Position numbers and translations under genes: made by a program. Below are positions 36,801 to 43,639 of a DNA stretch of 64,000 bases, piece by piece (positions within the stretch are counted from its first letter, which is position 1; each line of letters opens with the position of its first letter). A model generated the notes under the pieces. That model saw only the letters and a list, made by a program, of their open reading frames with translations, did not search any database and was not told the origin of the DNA. Origin of the DNA: Pricia antarctica (GTDB lineage: Bacteria; Bacteroidota; Bacteroidia; Flavobacteriales; Flavobacteriaceae); the NCBI GenBank assembly GCA_011050085.1, contig DRGL01000027.1, positions 1 to 64,000 of the forward strand, given 5' to 3'.

Positions 36801-38612
36801 TAATTCATCGTCGTTGGTATATCCATCGGAATCATAGTCCTCTGATCCTATGTACCCTGCATCTGTTGGTTGTAGGCATCCCGCAAAATCGGAAGGTTCG
36901 AATACCGTAATATTGTTCGCGCCAAAAGTTGCGGCCCATATCGTTCCAGGAAAAATATCGGAATCACCCTGTGCGATGACATCCAAAGGTTGTGATCCGA
37001 AACCACCAAGAAAATTATTATTTTTAGAAGAAAGTCCGGTTCCATTGGCATCTAATTGATATCTGTTGATATATCCTTTACTAGCGTAGGAAGCCGTTAA
37101 AATATCACCTTGCATGGTTCCGCCGAAATTACTGGCCGTATATTCACACAGACCGTTAGTGGAATACTTTACTACATCAAGAATATTGACCCTAGAGTCG
37201 TTCTTTAAACCGGAGAGATAGGTACCCTGTCGTGGATCATCAGGAAAATCGCCAATATTGAAAGCCGGATTGAAATAACCGGTCACTCCTTGTAATAAAT
37301 CTCCAAAATCATAATCGGCTTCCGCGTTCCAAACACCATCAATTGAAGTATATACTTTGACACCTGCGCGTGACGGAAAGGCGCGAGTGGGTACAGGATG
37401 TCCGGCATAATAAGTGCCATTGGCATCTTCAATAGTGCCGACGTAATGCAGTGCATCGCCGTGGCTATCACTGTTGTCCTCATTAAAATCGTTGGTAATA
37501 TAATCGCCTGTAGCTGGGTTATAGTTTGCGCTATTTTGATCGATTTTCCTATTTCCGTCATTCGTGTAGATAACCGGTTGTCCTCCCCACGTAACGTTCG
37601 GTCCATTATCGCCCGCGAATATTCTTCCATCGCTTGTAATTACAACATCATAGGCGTTACGATATCCAGGAGAGAAAATCTGTACGGGGCCGTTGGCCTC
37701 TGGAAAAGCTTGGTTCAATCCGTTATTTCCTCCGAAAGGATCACCTATATCAATGGTCGCATTATACAAAGGATGCCCCGCCGGATAAGGAAAACTTGGA
37801 CTCGTATTTGTAATATCGGCTCGATTGGGGTCGTTCAAGGTCGGTAAGTCGTAAATATACTTTACCGTACCTTCCCGGGTATCTAAAAAAGGACCACCAT
37901 TGGCGGTTTCCATATTTTGGAGTTGCGTCAAGTTTACAATTAAAAGCGAGGCAGACAAGAAGGTTTCAGAGGTACCGGCGAAATTATTACTCGGAGCGCC
38001 TTTATTTGCATTTCCACCTTGCTGTAATAATAAATAGCTATTACCGTTCCGCTCAAAAATATCCATGCCGTTGGTAGAATGGTTTTCTTCGCATCTGGGA
38101 AGTCCCCGAACCAAATCGACTTTATCCCAAGCACTTCCTGTCCAGGTCAAACGCGAAAGAATACCTGAATTGGTATCTAAATTTTTATCGTTTCCACTTC
38201 CCCCACCTCCAATTCTTGAATCGGATGAGCTAACGTATAGCACGGGAACAGCTGCAGTGCCTGCAGCCAGCAGCCCCGTAACTTGCCGAGTGTTGGCCGT
38301 ATTTATTGAGCCATCATCATTGTGATTCGGCACGCCAGTCTTTATTAGCGAAATAATTTTGGTATCGGCCACGGTGTAAGTACCTTGACCTGCAGCGGCA
38401 TTATTTCGTGCGACCGTATATTCAAAAAGGGTTCCATCTTGCTGGGATACGTATAATTTGCCGTTCGGTCCGAAATCCAAAGAAGTGGGATTTGAGACAT
38501 TCGCACCATTTAATCCTTCTGAATTGAAGCTTTGAGCGTATACCAAGCCGTTGAAGAGTATCGAGATAATTAAAAAAGGGAGCATGCTCCGCCGGGAGAA
38601 GAATTGCATCAT
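30804..38612 (-). CDS. Giant multidomain secreted protein with type IX secretion signal
   Basis: A 2602-residue protein. Signal peptide at 1-27 (LPFLIISILFNGLVYAQ). About 30-580 look like a beta-propeller (NHL/glucose-sorbosone-dehydrogenase-like: LDFGPNGKLYVSQQDGTLFEY). About 587-644 have thrombospondin type 3-like calcium Asp repeats. A lectin-like and an immunoglobulin-like region follow. About 1010-1195 are malectin-like, about 1300-1605 Kelch repeats, and about 1785-1975 a CBM6/35-like sandwich. PKD domains lie at about 2045-2117 and 2434-2505, with four 75-residue repeats between them (consensus DAGYxxxxxxVDG). The end (about 2512-2602) is a T9SS type A sorting domain (YPNPASVIVSLKF, EYHKKLIIQR). 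It is likely a cell-surface glycan-binding or adhesive protein; no catalytic residue set is evident. Confidence 0.88.
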   Translation of the reverse strand: MMQFFSRRSMLPFLIISILFNGLVYAQSFNSEGLNGANVSNPTSLDFGPNGKLYVSQQDGTLFEYTVARNNAAAGQGTYTVADTKIISLIKTGVPNHNDDGSINTANTRQVTGLLAAGTAAVPVLYVSSSDSRIGGGGSGNDKNLDTNSGILSRLTWTGSAWDKVDLVRGLPRCEENHSTNGMDIFERNGNSYLLLQQGGNANKGAPSNNFAGTSETFLSASLLIVNLTQLQNMETANGGPFLDTREGTVKYIYDLPTLNDPNRADITNTSPSFPYPAGHPLYNATIDIGDPFGGNNGLNQAFPEANGPVQIFSPGYRNAYDVVITSDGRIFAGDNGPNVTWGGQPVIYTNDGNRKIDQNSANYNPATGDYITNDFNEDNSDSHGDALHYVGTIEDANGTYYAGHPVPTRAFPSRAGVKVYTSIDGVWNAEADYDFGDLLQGVTGYFNPAFNIGDFPDDPRQGTYLSGLKNDSRVNILDVVKYSTNGLCEYTASNFGGTMQGDILTASYASKGYINRYQLDANGTGLSSKNNNFLGGFGSQPLDVIAQGDSDIFPGTIWAATFGANNITVFEPSDFAGCLQPTDAGYIGSEDYDSDGYTNDDELANGTDICSGGSKPADNDSDFISDLLDPDDDNDGIADVSDVFAIDSNNGTTTNLPIVYPFWNNDPGTGFYGLGFTGLMLNPSGTTDYLEQYDENNLTFGGAGGKATVDAVSSGDARGALNTQQNAFQVGVNVDINSAAFTAHTKIETPFAGITPVSGLSYGMFIGNGDQDHYLKVALTEGISNTDDIFGFEVVREDGSTDVSIQTYDVLNITSVPSVDIYISINPGTNSAQPYYSIDGGENVIALGTPVTLPISLLDASDDQGMAVGLISTSGATGKEFTATWDFLKVTEDGAANLVLSENPLDFGVLKTNSGQVQLIPTLTNVGGPATGAIQITNIFVSGTNAALFDNSTALPLTIGPSAEKTLPLNFYPNDDAGTKTADLVIEHTGDNSPFIVPLRSVLKQDLAPSYTVIARINAGGTDVSASDGKLNWEANTEQGAASGLNYTVNTGTIPANENTFLFENRHTSIPDYIDEATFTSLYSKERFDVASGPEMEFKFPVADGSYRVNIFTGNGYGPANTVGARVFDISLENELKGDDIDVVALFGGSEEIFNAGMLTYEITVTDGELNLLFEHTGNENPVLQAIEILQVEKTPSIIVLAPIDNQFYSVNESSVLAVSASGGDPQENFSYAISGQPDGIDIEATNGQIFGSINEVALTGGPDNNGIHNVTITVSKTGSQTKSISFTWSVVNLAWTDKEENENYTARHECSLVQAGDKFYLMGGRENGKTIDVYDYKTDTWAQLTDSSPVEFNHFQATEYQGLIWVIGAFTDNDFPKETPAEYIWAFDPANEQWIQGPEIPENRRRGSAGLVVYDNKFYISGGNTEGHNGGYVNWFDEYDPATGEWTPLADAPRARDHFHAGLIGDKMYMVGGRLSGDAGGVFNPTIAEVDVYSFTTGTWSTLPVEQNLPTPRAAAAVVNFNAKLLVIGGEVNEELVEGTLTTDALAITEQYDPITQSWSRLPDLNYKRHGTQAIVSGNGVFVLAGSPKKGGGNQKNMEFLGEDNPVGTPIVTSVLNVPEIVDIESGTRRDFNIQVANGNTGIFIRSMALSGVDVANYNISSGELENVFLSPESSHGISVSLSETGQNTSALLTINYGTASSLKIILKNGELSSNFDNPGTQYSKEGDAVSIQIQTDSSTGDFTYTATGLPPALAIDTETGSISGTVGTVENAGPFLEENGLVVIEAESGDVVSGWTETSKNDVTGIIANTDSFNGINGGTIPYQVTIATPGVYRFDWRSFFSGTSATDANDNWLRFPNTDDVWFFGYQGNPGDEATLIANLNGAQENVVFPRGSSRISSETTPEGNGSNGYFKIYRSGGGSEIYDWQARTSDNDAHNIYVWIVNPGTYTFEVSERSAGHAIDKMALYKVDGPSYSDAQLTAATESGRESVDSNVEAGSPYQVAVTVTNNNNVADATTKDFTWIIDNSGKPVAYASASILQGEVPLEVSFTGSLSADDIGIVAYLWEFGDTQVSTSKEADPNFTFTEAGIFNVSLTVTDADGQTDSKNLEIIVSPKPVHSIFASAGANGRISPEGQIKVDEGSEQAFTIVPDAGYFISEILVDGNLQDIKDNYLFQNVEEAHTITVAFAPITHTIIATATIGGIINPVGSSLVTEGSSVPYDIVPENGYRIFDVIVDGISQGVTDFYQFIQVKESHAIDAIFEKIPTYDITADAGLGGTILPNGLIDVPEGGFQTFTVTADAGYAFDAFIVDGTIVRNISEYRFENVTEPHVIEAIFESVSKRNVYTIKASANEGGELTPKGSVDVFKYESQRFDITPNVGFDVSQILVDGVPIQIVDTYTFTDVVDNHSFEVLFSEIIVNDAPIAIAKTDITESFAPLTVNFDGSDSMDDLGITDYSWDFGDGSPVLSGDKVAHTFTKTGRFTVTLTVTDIGGKTDLATVDITVNESVQSKPLVTDDDFRIYPNPASVIVSLKFSKAVELKSIYIYNTQGRLMNALDAKLVKNRDHYVVDVSRLTEGIYFISTEDEAGNEYHKKLIIQR

Positions 38613-38666
38613 AGGTTATAAAAGATTTGGTTCAAAAGGCTATCAATTTGGAATCGATAGACGCTA

Positions 38667-38674
38667 CAAAAATA
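38667..38674 (-). promoter_or_regulatory. Candidate -7 box of the giant T9SS gene
   Basis: Read on the minus strand the sequence is TATTTTTG, matching the Bacteroidota -7 consensus TAnnTTTG, 55 bp before the start codon. No clear TTTG -33 element is seen at the usual spacing, so confidence is low. Confidence 0.3.
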
Positions 38675-38888
38675 ATTTGAGTACTACAGAACTCATAGTG
38701 CATAAGTATATACTCGACTACCGCGTATCTTTCGCCGTTCATTGAACTGATGGCCCGTATATCATCGGAGATAACGGCGGATGGCAGATGCATGATTTGA
38801 CTTTTCCGCTCCTAGTCCCATAGCTATCTCAAAAAAAGTGAAGTTATTCTATAGCTTATTTTACTATATTTAAAAAAACTAAAAGGTC

Positions 38889-40247
38889 ATGAATTTCAAC
38901 CGACGAAACTTTATAAAAGGTACCACTGCCGCTATGGTACTTTCATCATTTGGTGCTTATGGCATAGATTTAATGCATGCCGAAAAACCTATTCGTGTAG
39001 GGCTAATTGGTACAGGTTGGTACGGCAAAAGTGACCTTTTCCGCTTGATTCAAGTGGCCAATGTAGAAGTGATTTCCCTTTGCGATGTAGACAAAAATAT
39101 GTTGAATGATGCAGCTGAATTGGTAAGCCAGCGTCAGAAATCAGGTAAAAAACCTAGGCTTTACTCAGATTATAAGAAAATGCTAGCTGAGAAAGATTTA
39201 GATATCGTTCTGATCGGATCGCCAGATCATTGGCATGCCCTGCAAGGAATCGAAGCCTTAAAATCAGGAGCACATGTATACCTGCAAAAACCGATCAGCG
39301 TTGATGTGGTTGAAGGTGAAGCCCTTGTAGCGGCCGCTAAAAAATATGGGAAAGTCATTCAGGTCGGCACTCAACGAAAAAGCACACCACATCTAATCGA
39401 TGCCAAGAAGAATATTGTCGATACCGGTATGTTGGGAAAAGTATCGCATGTAGAAATGTGCTGCTACTATCATATGCGCGACAATGAGATTCGCTCTCCT
39501 AAACCGATACCTGAATATTTCGATTATGATTTTTGGACCGGACCATCGCCGTTGTTAGAATTCAAAGGCTTGCCACACCGCAGATGGCGCGCTTTTATGG
39601 AATATGGCAACGGTATTATGGGCGATATGTGCGTTCATATGCTAGACACTGTACGTTGGATGCTTGATCTTGGATGGCCCAAACGAATCACTTCTTCAGG
39701 CGGTATTTATGTGCAAAAAGATGCCGATGCGAATATAGCGGACACCCAAACTGCAGTTTTCGAATATGATGATTTAGATTGCGTCTGGAACCACAGGAGT
39801 TGGGGTACACCGGCGGATCCTGATTATCCCTGGTCATTTATATTATATGGGGAAAAAGGTACACTTAAGGGAAGTGTAATGCAGTATGAATTTATTCCAG
39901 AAGGTGATGGGAAAACCATTCAGAAAGATGTTATCTACGAACGTGAAAAGTATCCTGAAGACGTCACTGAAAAAGATATTGAGTTGCACGCCGCGCCGGC
40001 CACAAGGGGCCATATGCTGGATTTTCTAGCTGCCATCGATCAAGGTACAAAGCCAATAGCCAATATACAGGAAGGCCATATCTCAACGGCTAGTTGTATC
40101 TTAGCGAATATGGCCATGGAATTAAAGCGTCCTTTAATCTATAACCAAGAATCTATGTCCGTAATCGAAGATCCCGAAGCCACGAAGTTGTTACAGCGAG
40201 GATATCGTGAGGGATGGAAGCATCCGGTTCCGGGTATGTTTTCTTAG
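38889..40247 (+). CDS. Tat-exported Gfo/Idh/MocA oxidoreductase
   Basis: A 452-residue protein with a twin-arginine leader, FNRRNFIKGTTAAMVLSSFG (about 3-22). The Rossmann domain has GLIGTGWYGKSDLF and SPDHWHALQ, the sugar-dehydrogenase motif LQKPISVDVVEG (Lys of the EKP-type triad) and a C-terminal alpha/beta domain (GDMCVHMLDTVRWML). NAD(P)-carrying Gfo/Idh/MocA enzymes exported by Tat oxidise or isomerise sugars in the periplasm with bound cofactor. It lies between the giant T9SS gene (divergent) and rhaM (convergent), so whether it belongs to the polysaccharide locus is an open question; no copy of the shared operator precedes it. Confidence 0.88.
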   Translation: MNFNRRNFIKGTTAAMVLSSFGAYGIDLMHAEKPIRVGLIGTGWYGKSDLFRLIQVANVEVISLCDVDKNMLNDAAELVSQRQKSGKKPRLYSDYKKMLAEKDLDIVLIGSPDHWHALQGIEALKSGAHVYLQKPISVDVVEGEALVAAAKKYGKVIQVGTQRKSTPHLIDAKKNIVDTGMLGKVSHVEMCCYYHMRDNEIRSPKPIPEYFDYDFWTGPSPLLEFKGLPHRRWRAFMEYGNGIMGDMCVHMLDTVRWMLDLGWPKRITSSGGIYVQKDADANIADTQTAVFEYDDLDCVWNHRSWGTPADPDYPWSFILYGEKGTLKGSVMQYEFIPEGDGKTIQKDVIYEREKYPEDVTEKDIELHAAPATRGHMLDFLAAIDQGTKPIANIQEGHISTASCILANMAMELKRPLIYNQESMSVIEDPEATKLLQRGYREGWKHPVPGMFS

Positions 40248-40768
40248 TTTTCGTTTTACGGTTGCTTTCCGAAATTGATTTTAGTAGTGCTTGGCCTAAA
40301 TCGTTTAAAGAATTCTTTAGCCAATTCTACCTAAATGGGGCCTTCTTTTCCGAAGTACTAAGGAAAAATTTTAAAATAAAGAGTGCAGGTCCGGATGCCA
40401 AAGAAAACGAAAATATTTTCTGACTTATTCTATACAACGCATCCCTGTTTTTAAAATGCTGACACTCCAAAAGGATTAACTAAAATCACGAAAATGTACC
40501 CTGTTGAAAAGAGTATTATATAGTTAATTCCATAACCTTAATAATACTTCCCAGCCTTAAATATCTTCCGTTTTTCGAATAATCAAGCAATCAATGGTTC
40601 GCACAGTTGGTCATTATGGAAAGAGATCGCTTGGGAGATTTAATCTGAAAGAGACTTTTATAATCGTTACTATCCTTACCCCCTATTTAAATTCTTTGTA
40701 GGTAATCTATTGATTGATAACTACATTAATTTATTTCAGTTCTTTATTCCTATAATTGTGTAGTTACA
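40248..40768. other. Intergenic region, no gene seen
   Basis: About 520 bp between the convergent ends of the Gfo/Idh gene and rhaM. Both strands carry stops in all frames apart from a short plus-strand frame that is the end of an overlap with the oxidoreductase. A weak inverted repeat (40710-40725 against 40759-40772) overlaps the rhaM stop codon and could be part of a terminator. Confidence 0.4.
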
Positions 40769-41083
40769 TCAATCCATATAAAACACCTCTTCCAAGGGTA
40801 TGGAGACCGGAGAAGTATCGGGATTGGTTTGCATAATGTCGGACATAAACGCCCACCATTTCCGGACCAAGGAATTATCTGATAAACTTTGTGATCCAGT
40901 ATCACCCGATACTTTTTGAAAAGCAAACAGGGTGTCGGTTTCGGAATCAAAAAATATCGAATATTCACTAATACCCGAATCTTTAAGCAGTTTCGTCAAT
41001 TCTGGCCATATGGCACTATGCCTTTGCATATAGCGCTCTTTTTGTCCAGGATTCAGCTTCATTTTAAAGGCTACGCGTTTCAT
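40769..41083 (-). CDS. rhaM: L-rhamnose mutarotase
   Basis: A 104-residue protein, the family length. Starts MKRVAFKMKLNPGQKERYMQRHSAIWPEL, with the conserved His22 region, and ends in PLEEVFYMD, with WWAFMSDIMQTNPD typical of RhaM. It interconverts alpha and beta L-rhamnose, preparing the anomer for the isomerase. It is the last gene of the sulfatase-GH78, GH105, Gfo/Idh, rhaM operon; the preceding Gfo/Idh gene ends 58 bp upstream. Its presence ties the operon to rhamnose release. Confidence 0.95.
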   Translation of the reverse strand: MKRVAFKMKLNPGQKERYMQRHSAIWPELTKLLKDSGISEYSIFFDSETDTLFAFQKVSGDTGSQSLSDNSLVRKWWAFMSDIMQTNPDTSPVSIPLEEVFYMD

Positions 41084-41141
41084 GAATTTACAAGCTTTTA
41101 AAGATGTATATAATTATATTTTTTACCACTACGGAGCTATA

Positions 41142-42425
41142 TCAGAATATGCGATCCGTGCGCTTTAATAAGGCATTGGCTTCGGCATTTCCTTTAAATT
41201 GTTCTTGCACGGGATCCCAGTCCAAATCTTTTCCCAGCCAATATGCTATGTTGGCTACGTTGCAGACGGAAGCAGAGCGATGTCCGGTCTCCGCTGGGCA
41301 AATGGTTTCTCCTCTAGTTTTGATGGCTGTTAACCAATTCTGATAATGGTTGTTCTGCTCGTTGAACATTTTGGAAGGATTTTGGAACGGTTCTTCGTAA
41401 ATGATATTTAGGGGTAATGATTCAAGAAAACCACGGGCAACATCTAAAATGCCTTCGGAGCCTATAAACCGAACCGCCCACCCCCTACCGAAATCTTCAT
41501 GTACCATCTCCGTTCCGTTCTCATATATCATTCGGAGTCCCCGAACCGCTTTCGGGTCTTCGGGAGGCATAAATTTTACCGGTCCAGAATTATCCATCCC
41601 CAAACACCATTGAGCGATATCGAACATGTGGGCGCCCCAGTCCGCAAGAATTCCTCCTCCGGTTTCCTTATAGTCGCGCCAATCAGGATAGGTATCGACC
41701 ACTTGCGGCGCTACTTTGCTGTTATAGGCTAATAAGGGTGATGGACCGCACCACAAATTCCAATCAAGACCGTTCGGCATTTCTTCTTCGGGAAGGTCGT
41801 ACGGTACAGCGGGATTACCGACGTTTACAAGTACTTTCGATATCTTCCCTAATTTACCGGAACTGATAATTTCTTGAGCTTTCTTAAATCGATCCCATGA
41901 GCGCTGCATACTGCCCGTCTGGAAAATACTTTTATTTTTTTCGACCGCATTTACAATAGCCCTACCGTCGGCAACAGTATTGGTCAATGGCTTTTCACAA
42001 TATACATCCTTACCGGCGTTCATTGCATCTATGGCCATAAGGGCGTGCCAATGATCGGGAGTAGCAATGACAACGGCGTCGATATCTTTTCGATCAAGCA
42101 ATTTCTGATATTCCAAATAGGTTTTTACGCCCTTGTAGTCACTTTGTCCTCTTGCCTCCGCGTAAAAGCCACTAACGGCGCCTTCGAATGCCTTACGTTT
42201 AGATTTCCAAACATCGCTGCCCGCAACAATTTGGGCATCCGTATTATGGATAAATTTGTTTGATAAAATGCCACCCTGTTTGCCTAGGCCGATGTATCCA
42301 AGATTTATTTTATCGCTTGGTGCGGTGAAGCCTTGGCCCAACACATGTCGCGGTATTATGGAAACGGCACCAGCGGCCAAAACGCTTTTTGTCAAGAAAT
42401 TTCTACGGGATTGCACTTTTTTCAT
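41142..42425 (-). CDS. Tat-exported Gfo/Idh/MocA oxidoreductase of the polysaccharide locus
   Basis: A 427-residue protein with a Tat leader, QSRRNFLTKSVLAAGAVSII (about 5-24). Rossmann motif LGYIGLGKQGGIL, ATPDHWHALMAIDAM and the catalytic-type EKPLTNTVADG segment are all present; the C-terminal domain has GGGILADWGAHMFDIAQW. It is expected in the periplasm with tightly bound nucleotide. It sits 35 bp after the GH105 stop and 58 bp before rhaM, within the rhamnosidase operon, which makes oxidation of a sugar released from, or terminal on, the glycan a likely job. Compare DUF1080 at 49455 in the neighbouring operon. Confidence 0.9.
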   Translation of the reverse strand: MKKVQSRRNFLTKSVLAAGAVSIIPRHVLGQGFTAPSDKINLGYIGLGKQGGILSNKFIHNTDAQIVAGSDVWKSKRKAFEGAVSGFYAEARGQSDYKGVKTYLEYQKLLDRKDIDAVVIATPDHWHALMAIDAMNAGKDVYCEKPLTNTVADGRAIVNAVEKNKSIFQTGSMQRSWDRFKKAQEIISSGKLGKISKVLVNVGNPAVPYDLPEEEMPNGLDWNLWCGPSPLLAYNSKVAPQVVDTYPDWRDYKETGGGILADWGAHMFDIAQWCLGMDNSGPVKFMPPEDPKAVRGLRMIYENGTEMVHEDFGRGWAVRFIGSEGILDVARGFLESLPLNIIYEEPFQNPSKMFNEQNNHYQNWLTAIKTRGETICPAETGHRSASVCNVANIAYWLGKDLDWDPVQEQFKGNAEANALLKRTDRIF

Positions 42426-42460
42426 ATAAGTGTTTTTATGAAGAATTAGTCTTCTAATTT

Positions 42461-43579
42461 CTATTTAAGCTTTAGAATTTCGCTACCGGCCAATAAAAAG
42501 GCCCCGCTTCCAAAATTCTGCCAGCTATCTTTGCTAGCAGGCTCAGGGCTAGCACCTATATTCTGGACCCAACCCACTTTTCCATCGTCAATCTGGCAAC
42601 GACGTAAAGCGGTCCAAGCTTTCTTGACCACAGGGACATATTCAGCTTTATCCAGTATGCCATTGTTGATGCCCCAAGTTAGTGCAAATGTGAAAAACCC
42701 ACTACCACTTACCTCACCATGGTCAAATGATTCAGGCGATAGAAGACTGGTACGCCATAAACCATCCTCGGACTGAATTTCTTTAATTCGTACTGCCATT
42801 TCTTTATACAGTGTCAAGTAAAAATCACGATGTTCGTAATTTTCAGGCAAGGCATCCAGCATTAGAGCAAGACCTCCAATGACCCAGCCATTGCCCCTGG
42901 ACCAAAATATACGATTACCGTTTTCTTCCTTTACATCCTCCTTATCACCTTTCCAGACAAATCGGATATCACGCGCGAATAAACGCTCTTCTTTATTGTA
43001 AAGCAGTTCATAAGTTTCTTTGTAAAAGGTATGCATAGCATCTAAATATTTGTCATCATTCTTCAGAATGGAATAATTGACAATCGCTGGTGGAGCCATA
43101 AACAGGGCATCACACCACCACCAAAGAATTCTTTTTTCTGCATCACTTCCATCTTTCCACTCGTTATCCTCAAACAAATGTTCTTCAATGAACTTTTCTG
43201 TGGGTTTTAAATCGACAAGATTTTTCTGTCTTTCATTAAGATATAGATATGCATATGAAATAACCAGATCATCTGCATGGTATATCCGTGGGCCTGTTTG
43301 CCACTGGTTGTTCCATCCCATGTTCTTTATGGCGGCCAGGTATATTTCGTCATTGGTTGCTTTATGTGCCTGAGCCACCCCAGTGTAATACGCTCCATTG
43401 GTCCAATCGGTCGGTGCTTGGGTATAAATAGGATGGGCCTCTTGCCATTCGAGCGCCTTAATCATAGCCTCTTGGTCTGATAATTTCTGAATCTGTGCTT
43501 CAACCGTTAGCCCGACTATACAAAACCATAGAAATGTAGCGGAATTTAAAAAGGATTTTTTGCTCATGTTACTGTTCAA
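42461..43579 (-). CDS. GH105 unsaturated uronyl/rhamnogalacturonyl hydrolase
   Basis: A 372-residue (alpha/alpha)6-barrel protein with signal peptide [19 protein letters not shown]. The motif [12 protein letters not shown] carries the catalytic Asp157, as in GH88/GH105 enzymes; [19 protein letters not shown] and [13 protein letters not shown] are other family signatures. Such enzymes hydrolyse the 4,5-unsaturated uronyl residue left at the non-reducing end by polysaccharide lyases, for example on ulvan or rhamnogalacturonan oligosaccharides. It follows the sulfatase-GH78 gene by 60 bp and precedes the Gfo/Idh gene by 35 bp. An in-frame ATG at residue 5 is an equal start candidate. Confidence 0.9.
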   Translation of the reverse strand: MNSNMSKKSFLNSATFLWFCIVGLTVEAQIQKLSDQEAMIKALEWQEAHPIYTQAPTDWTNGAYYTGVAQAHKATNDEIYLAAIKNMGWNNQWQTGPRIYHADDLVISYAYLYLNERQKNLVDLKPTEKFIEEHLFEDNEWKDGSDAEKRILWWWCDALFMAPPAIVNYSILKNDDKYLDAMHTFYKETYELLYNKEERLFARDIRFVWKGDKEDVKEENGNRIFWSRGNGWVIGGLALMLDALPENYEHRDFYLTLYKEMAVRIKEIQSEDGLWRTSLLSPESFDHGEVSGSGFFTFALTWGINNGILDKAEYVPVVKKAWTALRRCQIDDGKVGWVQNIGASPEPASKDSWQNFGSGAFLLAGSEILKLK

Positions 43580-43639
43580 TTTTATTTAATTAATACATTT
43601 TAAAGGGAATAAATTGGCATTCCATACCATCTACAATAG

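Noticed and set aside
37388-37399. Partial match to the shared operator (TGGGTACAGGAT)
   Set aside because: Only 9 of 12 bases, inside the giant coding sequence, and no -7 box at 21 bp spacing.
32000-38400. Many long opposite-strand frames across the giant gene
   Set aside because: They are shadows of the high-complexity coding strand; only the minus-strand frame has signal peptide, domains and sorting signal.
40214-40423. Plus-strand frame overlapping the end of the Gfo/Idh gene
   Set aside because: It begins inside the oxidoreductase in another frame and has no recognisable features.
40710-40772. Inverted repeat at the rhaM stop as a terminator
   Set aside because: The arms have a bulge, the loop is 33 nt and no U tract follows, so it is too weak to call.
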